From: Actinoplanes sp. NBC_00393
GTDB taxonomy: Bacteria; Actinomycetota; Actinomycetes; Mycobacteriales; Micromonosporaceae
Direction of reading: 5' to 3'
Assembly (NCBI RefSeq): GCF_036053395.1
Contig: NZ_CP107942.1
Location: forward strand, 8,202,501-8,266,500
DNA length: 64,000 bases
Below are positions 36,701 to 44,331 of the stretch, piece after piece. Position numbers and translations under genes: made by a program. The notes under the pieces were generated by a model. It was given only the letters and a program-made list of their open reading frames with translations, was not told the origin of the DNA and did no database searches. Position 1 is the stretch's first letter. Every line of letters begins with the position of its first letter.

Positions 36701-37839
36701 TGCGCCCGATTCTGACACTCCGGCGCCACATAGGCCGGGTCGAGCGCGTCGGCCAGGCTGCCGACGACCGTGTAATCGCGCGCCCCTTCCGGGCGGGCGT
36801 AGTCGAAACCGGTCAGCAGCGCCCGCCCGGTGTCACTCGAGACCAAAACCGCGGTCGGGGTCAACGCCCGGTGCAACACCGCGTAGGCGTGCGCATGAGC
36901 CAGACCTCGCACGATGTCACCCAAGACCCGCAATCTTGCGTCGGCGCTCAGCGCCTGCCGCGGATCCCTCAGATGAACGGCCAGAGCCTGCCCCCGCGTG
37001 TCGTCGAGGACCAGCACGAACCGGCTGTCGTCGTCGCTGGCGAAGAACGTCCGGCGCCCCACGATGAACGGGCTCGGCGGCAACTTCGCCAGCACCTCGT
37101 ACGCATTGGCAATCTTGAGCTTCTGGGTGGCGCGCTCCCGTTCCGGCAGCAACGGATTGGCCCGATACACCCGCAGCAGGACCGTCTCGTCGGCTCCGGC
37201 CACCGCGTTGCGGGCCCGATAATCGGTGACCTCATCGTCGCCGCCGAGCCGCTCGATCACCACCCAGTCACCGAACCGTTGCGGCCCGGTCGGTCGGCGG
37301 ACCGTGCCGGTAAGCGCTTCAATGATCGCCGCCTGATGCTGGCGGACGTCGCGCGCCATCCCCGGCCGAACCCGGGACACGTCACCCAACGCCGCGATCA
37401 GCCCGTCCAGGTCGGTGACGTGCAGCGCGTCCGCGTCGTCACGGTCACTCGGGTCGACCAGCCTGGCCTGTGGGCCGACCAGAGCGACGAGCTGATCGAC
37501 ATAGACCCGCGACAACGCGGGCCGATGCTGGGTGAGCAGGCCTTTCACCGCACGGGCATGCGCCCTCAGCTTGCGTACGGGTGAGGCGAACGGTTCCCGG
37601 CCCGCCGGGTACCAGCGGGTGCCGGCGACATCGATACGCCCCCGGGTGCCCTTCACATCAACCAGGCAGACGCCCCGCGCGTTGACGACGACGAGGTCTA
37701 CCTCGTAGCTGTCCCCGTGCACCGGGATCTCGACGTTGTGCAGGATGATCCAGTCGTCGGGGGCGTACTCGGCCAGATGCCGCAGCACCAAACGCTCGGC
37801 GTCGTTGGCCGGGGTCCCCCCGCCGACGATCTGGGCCAT
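33766..37839 (-). CDS. mad6: MADS protein kinase MAD6: NERD, two kinase-like domains and P-loop ATPase
   Basis: 1357 residues. Residues 20-65 form a NERD nuclease-like module (DSYEVDLVVVNARGVCLVDVKG). Residues about 190-460 are a degenerate kinase (HRALTPTAVLV in place of HRD, GFDYA in place of DFG). Residues about 490-750 are a second Ser/Thr kinase: GAGRFGTVY near 500, the lysine in ERAVKIV, the catalytic HCDVKPAN near 613, and DFN instead of DFG. Near 826 a P-loop (GNAGDGKTAYLQQLL) opens a C-terminal ATPase domain. So it combines an active-looking kinase, a pseudokinase and an NTPase. In the MADS order this is MAD6. Starts 2 bases after the S-subunit stop. Confidence 0.82.
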   Translation of the reverse strand: MAQIVGGGTPANDAERLVLRHLAEYAPDDWIILHNVEIPVHGDSYEVDLVVVNARGVCLVDVKGTRGRIDVAGTRWYPAGREPFASPVRKLRAHARAVKGLLTQHRPALSRVYVDQLVALVGPQARLVDPSDRDDADALHVTDLDGLIAALGDVSRVRPGMARDVRQHQAAIIEALTGTVRRPTGPQRFGDWVVIERLGGDDEVTDYRARNAVAGADETVLLRVYRANPLLPERERATQKLKIANAYEVLAKLPPSPFIVGRRTFFASDDDSRFVLVLDDTRGQALAVHLRDPRQALSADARLRVLGDIVRGLAHAHAYAVLHRALTPTAVLVSSDTGRALLTGFDYARPEGARDYTVVGSLADALDPAYVAPECQNRAQAMSRASDVYAAGVIGFQLLTGELPFASSADQFRRGSVLPDSALSAAGVDPPVEALLRRMCSLAPSARPSAADALRELQRLARVAAGVSRPKPAEVDYGNLPPGHQLTAKYQVRAKLGAGRFGTVYRVYDNLADEERAVKIVHRGTDSVVERLKREFKLLLSLPLHRSIVVVREADYLELGKVPYVVFEHLEGRDGKSLVADRALGPADVVRFGVDVADGLAHLHGEGIFHCDVKPANLLRTDVGCKILDFNVATRASDSLSEVGGTPQYAPPDYSSGRVTIADLVDRDVYGLGVTLYELLTGRWPFGDGVRRAAGEPAVDPRTYAGLTNLSDELVGVLLRAIAPWRSERYASAAEFLTALRSVGDRVHRPMKPATPPPVTVPAAQQGTNPFVGFLSSLYSQSAGSNAGTRSGARPFDLYVSTALDTRLTEAVLAGRYQLVIITGNAGDGKTAYLQQLLSDAQAAGADVPVYRDNGADLRLANGRWLRTNHDGSQDEGERANDEVLSDFFAPYAGTELGGNAGETRLMAINEGRLVDFVSVHEERFPALAARVRAGLGGAADDGPVAVINMNRRSLFSESEEFGPPIFDRLLARMTDPAQWEACGGCPLAATCYARHNAQTLANEGVGPRIAGRLRMLFTTAALRGVQHLTMRDVGSALAYLLTSGRDCEQIDQLYTRGDSDAILDGFYFNSWIGPAGGRDRLLALLAQLDVAAVADPALDRRLDYVGPDAGRALMTVDQRGDYDQRLLDDAFARLPRGAAANPAETEAHRRYLAAARRRFYFECVDEERSSRMLPYRSARTFTELLAHPDRVPGHLPDLITAINRGEGLSGAAVSGGALALQVRAIPGGTVRSYRLFPADSLRLRPSGGPASAYLEGGCQELVLSHHGPGGHEARLRIRLDLFELLFRLGNGHLPSSAEQQGLYLGLTIFKNELSATPYRELLLTVAGRDVRRIRIADGGVLVMDAPETSTGPAAEA

Positions 37840-37841
37840 CG

Positions 37842-39254
37842 CTACCGGGCCGCCTCTCGCACCGCATCATCCAAGAGCTTGAAAGCCTGATCCTCTTTCT
37901 TATCAGCCTCGTCCCGATCTCGATACGCCGCCCGCACCGTCTCCGCGATCCGCTCCCGGTCACTCTGTGTACACTCCGGTACTGGAATCTCTGCGCGAAG
38001 CATCTCGTGGATGTCCTGCTGCTTTCCACCGGTGGCAAGAGACCGCAGGATTCGAAATGCTGCCTCCGAGCGCAGGAAAGCAAAGAGGTATGCGCCGGAA
38101 AATTCTGGATCGCCCGATACTACCCTCAGGAAATGCTCGGAGAAAACGTAATTGTCAATCCAGCTCCCGGTAGCGAAGACTGGGCGACAGAATACTTCAC
38201 CTTCGCCCAACGTGCCTTGTGAAGCGATCAGTACCGTCTCGTTGGCCGCCTTGACAGCCCTCTGCTCAGCCTCAGACATCAAGATTCGGCGCCCTTCGGG
38301 CCTGAGCCAGAATCCTTGACGTTGTCCTACTAGCTGGACGCCGTTTTCAGAATCGCTTTCAACGCGCTTAAAACGATTGCCGCGTGCTAGGCGACCACCC
38401 CTACATATGTCACCCAGAGTTCGATGAGGAATCCCCGAAAGCCGCGAGAGGATCCGACGCGTGCGGGGCGTGAAATTCAGTGCCCGAATCGTCATCGGAG
38501 TCAGCCCGCTGACACTGAAGTCGATGTCGCGGGGCTGGTCGTGCCAGCGAACGTCCAACAAATCGGGAATACCAGCCGACTCGAAGAGATCCCGCGTGGC
38601 GGCGCAGACCCCATCCTCAAACCGCTGACGTGACTCCATGGATTCCTGGATGAGCTCGTCGATACGATGTTCCTTCGCTTTCCCAATGCGCGGGATCGGA
38701 ATTTCTGCGACGTGCTCCGGTTCGATATGGCGAACGCTGGTGCCATAGACATCACCTTTCACCATCGGGATTCCGAGCGGGCTGGCGAGAAAAGTATAAA
38801 GATAGCCCGGCGGAATCTTGTCGCCGTCAGCTACAACCCGTAGTACGTCCTCGCTGCATGCAAGCCCTTGCATGCTCAGCCTTGCGTAAGCGACTCTCCC
38901 CGCCGTCATCCCGGAACGAGTAATAAGCGTCCAGCCAGGCTCGATGGGAAGCTTGGGGTTTTTCTTCATTGCGGAACGGGTTAATAGCTGAAGACTGGTC
39001 AGATCGGCCTGGAAAATGTCAGCACTGCCAAGAAAGGGCACACCGAAGTCGGGGCTCGTAGTCCAGGATCGAGTGACGCGACCAGCGTGGAATATCCGAC
39101 TGGTAACCTCTCCAAGCGTTTCGGTTCGAGGGTATTCCTGGATTAAAGTTCTAGCGTCGTAAGCCCTGGATACATAGGGCTTCGCATCAAGGCGGAAACC
39201 CTTCTTAGCGAGCCAGCTGGCGCGTACCGGGGTGTCGAGGGCGGCGATTTTCAC
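37842..39254 (-). CDS. mad5: MADS restriction-type specificity subunit MAD5 (HsdS-like)
   Basis: 470 residues. Two target-recognition halves are visible: LGEVTSRIFHAGRVTRSW and TLGDICRGGRLARGN at similar places in each, each followed by a helical spacer (DELIQESMESRQRFEDGV and the C-terminal DRERIAETVRAAYRDRDEADKKEDQAF). It should set the sequence the methyltransferase modifies. Base composition is clearly more AT-rich than its neighbours, typical of diversifying S genes. GTG 39254 overlaps mad4 by 4 bases. Confidence 0.85.
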   Translation of the reverse strand: MKIAALDTPVRASWLAKKGFRLDAKPYVSRAYDARTLIQEYPRTETLGEVTSRIFHAGRVTRSWTTSPDFGVPFLGSADIFQADLTSLQLLTRSAMKKNPKLPIEPGWTLITRSGMTAGRVAYARLSMQGLACSEDVLRVVADGDKIPPGYLYTFLASPLGIPMVKGDVYGTSVRHIEPEHVAEIPIPRIGKAKEHRIDELIQESMESRQRFEDGVCAATRDLFESAGIPDLLDVRWHDQPRDIDFSVSGLTPMTIRALNFTPRTRRILSRLSGIPHRTLGDICRGGRLARGNRFKRVESDSENGVQLVGQRQGFWLRPEGRRILMSEAEQRAVKAANETVLIASQGTLGEGEVFCRPVFATGSWIDNYVFSEHFLRVVSGDPEFSGAYLFAFLRSEAAFRILRSLATGGKQQDIHEMLRAEIPVPECTQSDRERIAETVRAAYRDRDEADKKEDQAFKLLDDAVREAAR

Positions 39255-39880
39255 AAAGTCTCCTCGGGAAACCAGTCACGCAGTGTGTCGCGAAGCTGGA
39301 GGAATGCGGGATCGATGCAATTCTTGACGGACACCCGGCCAGCCACTCGGTGGAAAACTGCCTTCGACGTGTCGGCGCGATGGCGCCGCCGTAGATGTTC
39401 GAGCGCCGCCTTCGGGTTGCCCGGCTTGGTCTGGCCCGCAGGCCAGTGCCCGCTGACGGTGAGGATGTGCCGGAAGTCCGGCGGGCAGCCCAGGGCGCCC
39501 GCCAGGTTGGGGTTGTCCTGCCAGAGCCAGGCCTCAAGTTCGGGGTCGAGGACGACCACCACATACTCGTCCCACTCCAGGCTGACGTTCTTGCTGATCC
39601 GGTCGTGGATGTTCTTGACGCCGGGACTGCCCTCCCAGTCGTTGTCGAGCATCACCACGGCATGCCGGTGGGTGGCCACGTATGGTCGCAGCAGTTGGTG
39701 GGCGAGGCCGTACACTTCCGGGTCGCGGCGGGAGGCGACGACGATGTCCGTCGGCTCGACTGTGAAGCTCCCACAACCGAGCCGGCGGTGGCTCGCAGGG
39801 TTACCGAAGAATCCGCGGACCATCTGTTCCATCGAGCCGTCCGCGACGAGGAAGACGACGTCACGCTTGTCTGCTGGCAT
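39251..39880 (-). CDS. mad4: Small TOPRIM-like MADS protein MAD4
   Basis: 209 residues with a GGGGAG site before ATG 39880. VVFLVADGSMEQMV near residues 9-22 supplies a Glu and AVVMLDNDWEG near 74-84 supplies an Asp-x-Asp, the TOPRIM arrangement seen in DUF4276 and RloB-like proteins. A second acidic strand (VVVVLDPELEAWLW) is also typical of those. It could be a nuclease or nucleotide-acting effector. The gap to mad3 is 21 bases, the largest inside the operon. Confidence 0.7.
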   Translation of the reverse strand: MPADKRDVVFLVADGSMEQMVRGFFGNPASHRRLGCGSFTVEPTDIVVASRRDPEVYGLAHQLLRPYVATHRHAVVMLDNDWEGSPGVKNIHDRISKNVSLEWDEYVVVVLDPELEAWLWQDNPNLAGALGCPPDFRHILTVSGHWPAGQTKPGNPKAALEHLRRRHRADTSKAVFHRVAGRVSVKNCIDPAFLQLRDTLRDWFPEETL

Positions 39881-39901
39881 GACTCCCCTGGGTGAAGGTC
39901 G

Positions 39902-41191
39902 TTACGAGAAGACGCCGGCTGCGAAGAGGGTGCCGATGTCGATGTTGCCCTGCCATTCCCTCAGCTGGGGGTGTTCGTCGCCCGGGATGACGGTAACGGC
40001 GCCGTCAGTGCCGATCCGGGCCGCGAGCACGTCGCTCAGCTCAGTGTTGGCCAGCACGATCGGCGATTGGGTGGAGACCAGCACCTGCCCGTTGTAGATC
40101 GAGGACAGCGACTGCACTACGGTTTCGATGGCCCGCGGGTGTATGCCGTTCTCCGGTTCCTCGGTGGCCAGCAGCCGGGGTATCGCCGCGGTCGGCAGAT
40201 ACGGCAGCAGCGACAGGGCGAGGATACGCAGCGTCCCCTCGGACAGCCCGGAAGAGGTCACCCGATATCCGCCTGCGTAATTGACCGCGAAGTAGGCGTA
40301 GTGGTCCTCTTCGCGTTCGATCGCGGTGATGTCGGCGACCTGTGGCAGCGCCGTGCGCACGTGGTCCACCCAGAAGCGGAAGCGGTCCGGATCGGACTGC
40401 TGCAGATGCAGGGCGAGCCACGGGGTGTTGCGCCCGTCCGGCAGCAGCCGCACCGGGTCGCCGGGTGGTGCCGCCTCACGCAGCGAGTCCCAGTCCGGGT
40501 TGTAGAACACCACTCCCTCACGCAGCAGCTGGCCCAGCCACAGCGCCGCGGGGAACAGTTCAGGGTCGGCGAGCACCGCGCCGAGCGCAAGCTGACCGGG
40601 CGGTACTTTCAGGTCGGGTATGCGCGGCCCGCGGGTCGTGGTCTCCACCCAGAAGCGGGTGGGTTCGCCAGCACCGGGCCGCCGGATGATCACCTGCCCG
40701 TTCTTGGTGCGCTTTTGCGTCAAGGATTTGCCCTGCAGCGGAACACCCGGCTGCGGCCTCGGCCCCGTCTCGGGGAAGAGGAAAAGGTATTCCTCGACGA
40801 CACGCAATTCGTAGTTGAACACCTCCAGGCGTACCTCGTACCGAAGGTGGGTGGGGGTGTGCTCGGCGAGCGAGGGCGCGCTGCGTCCGGCCATCATGTT
40901 CTCGATGTCGGCGGGCAGCCGGGCCTCGATCGAGAAGGTGAGCGACTCGCCGTGCCCCTGATGCAGGAGTTCGGTGAGGGTCCGCGCCCGCGGGACCCGC
41001 CGCGCGGGCTGCGGGCGCAGGAATGCGTCGGCCGCCCGCTGCTGCCCGAGCAGGTCCCCGAGCAGCACCGGGATGTCGAGCAGGGTGGTCTTTCCCGCGC
41101 CGTTGCCCCCGGCCAGCACGTGATATCGGTCGAAGTCCACGCTAAGCCGCGGAAAGCACCGATATCCGTACGCCTCGACGCGGGTGATCAT
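39902..41191 (-). CDS. mad3: MADS AAA-family ATPase MAD3
   Basis: 429 residues of the RecF/SMC-like AAA_21 type. Walker A GGNGAGKTTLL is near residues 29-38, a signature SGLSEGTLRILALSLL precedes Walker B LATEEPENGIHPRAIE, and a VSTQSPIVLANTE switch follows. Short ATPases of this type pair with TOPRIM partners, and mad4 directly downstream fits that. Its ATG overlaps the methyltransferase stop by 4 bases. Confidence 0.82.
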   Translation of the reverse strand: MITRVEAYGYRCFPRLSVDFDRYHVLAGGNGAGKTTLLDIPVLLGDLLGQQRAADAFLRPQPARRVPRARTLTELLHQGHGESLTFSIEARLPADIENMMAGRSAPSLAEHTPTHLRYEVRLEVFNYELRVVEEYLFLFPETGPRPQPGVPLQGKSLTQKRTKNGQVIIRRPGAGEPTRFWVETTTRGPRIPDLKVPPGQLALGAVLADPELFPAALWLGQLLREGVVFYNPDWDSLREAAPPGDPVRLLPDGRNTPWLALHLQQSDPDRFRFWVDHVRTALPQVADITAIEREEDHYAYFAVNYAGGYRVTSSGLSEGTLRILALSLLPYLPTAAIPRLLATEEPENGIHPRAIETVVQSLSSIYNGQVLVSTQSPIVLANTELSDVLAARIGTDGAVTVIPGDEHPQLREWQGNIDIGTLFAAGVFS

Positions 41192-43344
41192 CGGGGTGCT
41201 CCAGGCTCGGGGTGCGCCTCGCGGAACTCCCGGTACTTCTGGGCGATGACCGGCAGGTCGTTGTCGATCGCCTTCTCTCGGCGGGTGATCCGTCGGACGG
41301 TTGCGACCCCGTTGCGCCGGATGTTCTCCACGTACTCCTTGGGTTCCAGGACCACCTCACCATCCGGGCGGCGTTTGTACACCGGCTTACCCCTGCGGTC
41401 GAAGCCGACCTTTTCGGCCACCGCCATGAAGACCGGGTAGTCCACCTGCTGACCTAGATCGGCGGCCATCCGTTCCTCGCGGGTCTTGCGCTTGAGGAAC
41501 AGCAATGACGTCAGGATGTTGACGTCGGCCTCGTGCACGAACGTCTCGACCGGCAGCTCAACGCTGGCCAGCACCCAGCAGTTGTCCAGGATCCAGCGGC
41601 GGATCCCCTCGTCGGACGGCCCCGGGTTGGACAGGATCCCGTTGGGCAACACGATGCCGATCTTGCCGCCGGGCCGGACCCACTCCACGGCACGCTGGAT
41701 GAACAGTTGCTCCGGCGACATCGCGGAGACCCGACTGCCGGGAGTGGCCTCGACCAAGCCGGTCTCCTTGTTCCGCGACCATGGCTGCGCAACGCCGTCG
41801 CGGTAGTGCTCAAGGATCTCCTGATCTTCGATCTTGATGTCCGTACCGAACGGCGGGTTCGTCATAAGGATGTCGACCTGGCCCAGGGGAAGCCGGTCCC
41901 GGGCCACGATGCGATCCTCCAGGTGCCCCCCGGGGAAGGCCAGCGAATCCATCCAGAAGGCGTTGCCAGCCACACCGGTGAGCAGCATGATGCTCATACT
42001 GGTGGCGCGGACCAGGAAAGGGTCAAAGTCCGCCCCGAACAGGTGATCCTGGACGTACGCCGCGAGCCGTTCCTGGTGTGTCTCGAGCTGTTCCTCGGTG
42101 TCCGGCAGCCCGGTGGTGCCCTCCTCGGCTTGCCACTTCTTGAGCAGGTGCCGCAGCGTCGCCCGGAGGAAGCCGCCTGTGCCGCAGGCGGGGTCGAGGA
42201 CGACGTCGTCCTCCTGAGGGTCGAGGATCTCTACCATCAGGTCGACCGCGCCCTGTGGGGTGAAGTACTGCCCGCGGTCACCACGAAGGTTGGTGCCGAC
42301 CAGTTCCTGGTAGGCGATGCCCTTGGCGTCGATGTCCGTGCCGGCCAGGTCGTAGGAGGCGAGTTCACCGACGATGAAGGCCAGCGCCCGGTCCGACATC
42401 GTGATCTGGTCGCGCTCGGTGAAGAGCGGGTACTGTTTCTTCACTTCGGTGAAGAGTTCCTTCACCCGCTTGGCGATTTCCTCGCGCCCGTCCTTGTCGA
42501 ACGGCTCCTTGGGCAGGGCGTAGAAGCGCCGCGGTACACCCAGCCGCCGGCTCTCCCGCTCGTCGTACACCTTGGCGAAGATGACGTATAGGAACTGCCA
42601 GAAGGCGGCGTCCTTTGGCAGGCCCTCGTTGCCGTGCACGTAGTTGTGGCAGCGCCGGAACGCCGTCTTGAGCATGGCGGCCTCGCCACGCCGTAGCCGG
42701 GCTGCCGAACCCAGAGTGCCGCTGAGGCTCTCGTGGCTGACCGGCCAGTCCGCCCGGTCGTCGAACTCGACGCCGAAGGTGCTGGTCTCCCGGTGCAGGA
42801 AGAAGAAGTCGAGCCCGTTGGTCCACATGCCGTACTGGGCGTTCGGCGTCTGAGGCTGACCGAGCAGGTCTTTGAGTTCGTCGAGGTCTTTCCCCGCCTG
42901 CTCGAAGGTTCGGATCTTCGTGACCGCCCGGCCGCTCTTGGGCTCCGGCTTACAGACCACGACGCGCTGCAGGTTGGCCAGCGTGTGCTCACTGCCAGGG
43001 GCGAACACGGCGATGTCCGCTTTCTTCGTGCTGCGGCGGCGGCCGTCGATCGACACCGGGATGGGGAAGTCACGCTCCATGTCGTCGACGGAGACGCCAT
43101 ACTCCAAGAACAGCGCACGAGCGATCCGCTGCCGGACCCGTTCGTTGCCGCGATCCTTGATCCGCCGGTCGGTGATGTAATCGATGATCTCGTCTTCGGC
43201 CAGCGCATCGTCGTCGGCTGCGGCGCCGGCCTCCGCCTCGTCCACCGTGTTGTCCTCGAGGTCGAAAAGCGTATCTACGCCGTTGTCATCCGTCATCGTC
43301 CTGCGCTCAGCCCTTCCCACTTCATCGCTGCGGCACGCTTTCAT
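41188..43344 (-). CDS. mad2: MADS N6-adenine DNA methyltransferase MAD2
   Basis: 718 residues from the ATG at 43344 (GGAG site); ATG 43296 is an alternative. The N-terminal 200 residues resemble a type I R-subunit N-domain (KKADIAVFAPGSE ... VVVCKPEPKSGR). The catalytic part is HsdM-like: helical domain, then motif I DPACGTGGFL near 386, a motif region ADFDPFLVRATSMSIML, and NPPFG near 495. It should methylate adenine in host DNA with the S subunit mad5. First gene of the seven-gene leftward operon. The fused R-like N-domain separates it from ordinary HsdM. Confidence 0.88.
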   Translation of the reverse strand: MKACRSDEVGRAERRTMTDDNGVDTLFDLEDNTVDEAEAGAAADDDALAEDEIIDYITDRRIKDRGNERVRQRIARALFLEYGVSVDDMERDFPIPVSIDGRRRSTKKADIAVFAPGSEHTLANLQRVVVCKPEPKSGRAVTKIRTFEQAGKDLDELKDLLGQPQTPNAQYGMWTNGLDFFFLHRETSTFGVEFDDRADWPVSHESLSGTLGSAARLRRGEAAMLKTAFRRCHNYVHGNEGLPKDAAFWQFLYVIFAKVYDERESRRLGVPRRFYALPKEPFDKDGREEIAKRVKELFTEVKKQYPLFTERDQITMSDRALAFIVGELASYDLAGTDIDAKGIAYQELVGTNLRGDRGQYFTPQGAVDLMVEILDPQEDDVVLDPACGTGGFLRATLRHLLKKWQAEEGTTGLPDTEEQLETHQERLAAYVQDHLFGADFDPFLVRATSMSIMLLTGVAGNAFWMDSLAFPGGHLEDRIVARDRLPLGQVDILMTNPPFGTDIKIEDQEILEHYRDGVAQPWSRNKETGLVEATPGSRVSAMSPEQLFIQRAVEWVRPGGKIGIVLPNGILSNPGPSDEGIRRWILDNCWVLASVELPVETFVHEADVNILTSLLFLKRKTREERMAADLGQQVDYPVFMAVAEKVGFDRRGKPVYKRRPDGEVVLEPKEYVENIRRNGVATVRRITRREKAIDNDLPVIAQKYREFREAHPEPGAPR

Positions 43345-43404
43345 GGTGATCTCCGTGCCGACCGTGCCGGAATATTACGGCCCGGGACTGACAAACCTGG
43401 GCGC

Positions 43405-43444
43405 AGCGCCTAGCCTTCAGGATTATTCGGGCAAAAGCGCCTAG
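43405..43444. repeat. Two direct repeats in the mad2 promoter region
   Basis: AGCGCCTAG occurs at 43405-43413 and again at 43436-43444, start to start 31 bases apart (about three helical turns), within the 130-base gap upstream of mad2. It may be a regulator-binding pair; no protein is known for it. Confidence 0.4.
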
Positions 43445-43474
43445 AATCTGCGTATTAGCCGCATCACGGCAGCG

Positions 43475-44071
43475 TTACAGCTCCTCGGTGAGCCAAACCC
43501 ATGCGTGCATCTTGTCGCCGGTGACGTCATGATTGACAACCTCGCCGATCCGCTCGTCGGCCAGCGGGTACTCCACGCCACCCTTGCTGGTCAGGAACAT
43601 GCTGGCAAACAGCCGCGCATCGTCGTAAGACTCGCGCAGCTCCTTCACCACCCCTGGATATTCGGCGGCTACAAGATGGCCCAGCGCTTCCGATATCTGT
43701 TCGCCATCGTCGTACGCGTGGTTGTCGACTTCAAACCCATCTCGCTCGATGAGCTGGCCCAGCGTAAACACGTCGATCAGCGGGGCCGGGCCGAGCAGCC
43801 CGCTGTTGACCTTCTCTCGCCAGTCGTCAGGGGATCCCTCCCCGAAAGCCCTGGCGCAGAAGTCGAGGTAGAAAGCGCTGACGGCGAGAGCTCGAAGGAT
43901 GCAGCGCGTGCGCTCGATCTCAGAGGTGTAGGTGGCCAATCCGCGTTGCCCAAGCAGGCCCCATGCGTGCTCGACCCAGGCCAGCTCGGAGCCGAATGAC
44001 CACGTGGAGATGACTGGCGTCACGACCTCCTCGACCTCGGACCAGTCCAAGCGATCTACTTCAGCACTCAT
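43475..44071 (-). CDS. Unrecognised protein upstream of mad2
   Basis: 198 residues, ATG 44071 with GGGAAG nearby. The sequence is acidic and helical (YTSEIERTRCILRALAVSAFYLDFCARAFG near residues 48-78) and ends in a Trp-rich piece (HAWVWLTEEL). It has no HTH and no catalytic motif I can name. It lies on the same strand 130 bases before mad2, so it may be the first gene of the operon or an unrelated cargo gene. It is not an evident MAD1, which is described as HTH-containing. Confidence 0.7.
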   Translation of the reverse strand: MSAEVDRLDWSEVEEVVTPVISTWSFGSELAWVEHAWGLLGQRGLATYTSEIERTRCILRALAVSAFYLDFCARAFGEGSPDDWREKVNSGLLGPAPLIDVFTLGQLIERDGFEVDNHAYDDGEQISEALGHLVAAEYPGVVKELRESYDDARLFASMFLTSKGGVEYPLADERIGEVVNHDVTGDKMHAWVWLTEEL

Positions 44072-44331
44072 AGCTTCCCGCCAAGCTCAACGAAAGCTCG
44101 CCCTGAAGCGAGCCCGACCACAAAGGATTACCAGCCAGCCGCCGTCGGGGCCACCCCGCACAACTTGACGTCCGCCCGCCCGGGTACAGCCGTCCTCGAT
44201 CATCCCTCTCGAGGGGATGCTGATCTACGGATTCTAGGATATACCGGGCCTCGGCTCGGCTCTGTTCGACTGCAGATCCGAAGTGGAGTTCGGCTGCCTT
44301 GCCTGCGACGTAGGTATCTATGCTGCGTGGC

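Noticed and set aside
26823..43344. BREX, DISARM or plain type I restriction-modification
   Set aside because: There is an HsdM/HsdS-like pair but no HsdR translocase, no PglZ, BrxC or Lon-like gene and no DISARM helicase or PLD gene. Kinase plus HerA-like giant fits MADS better.
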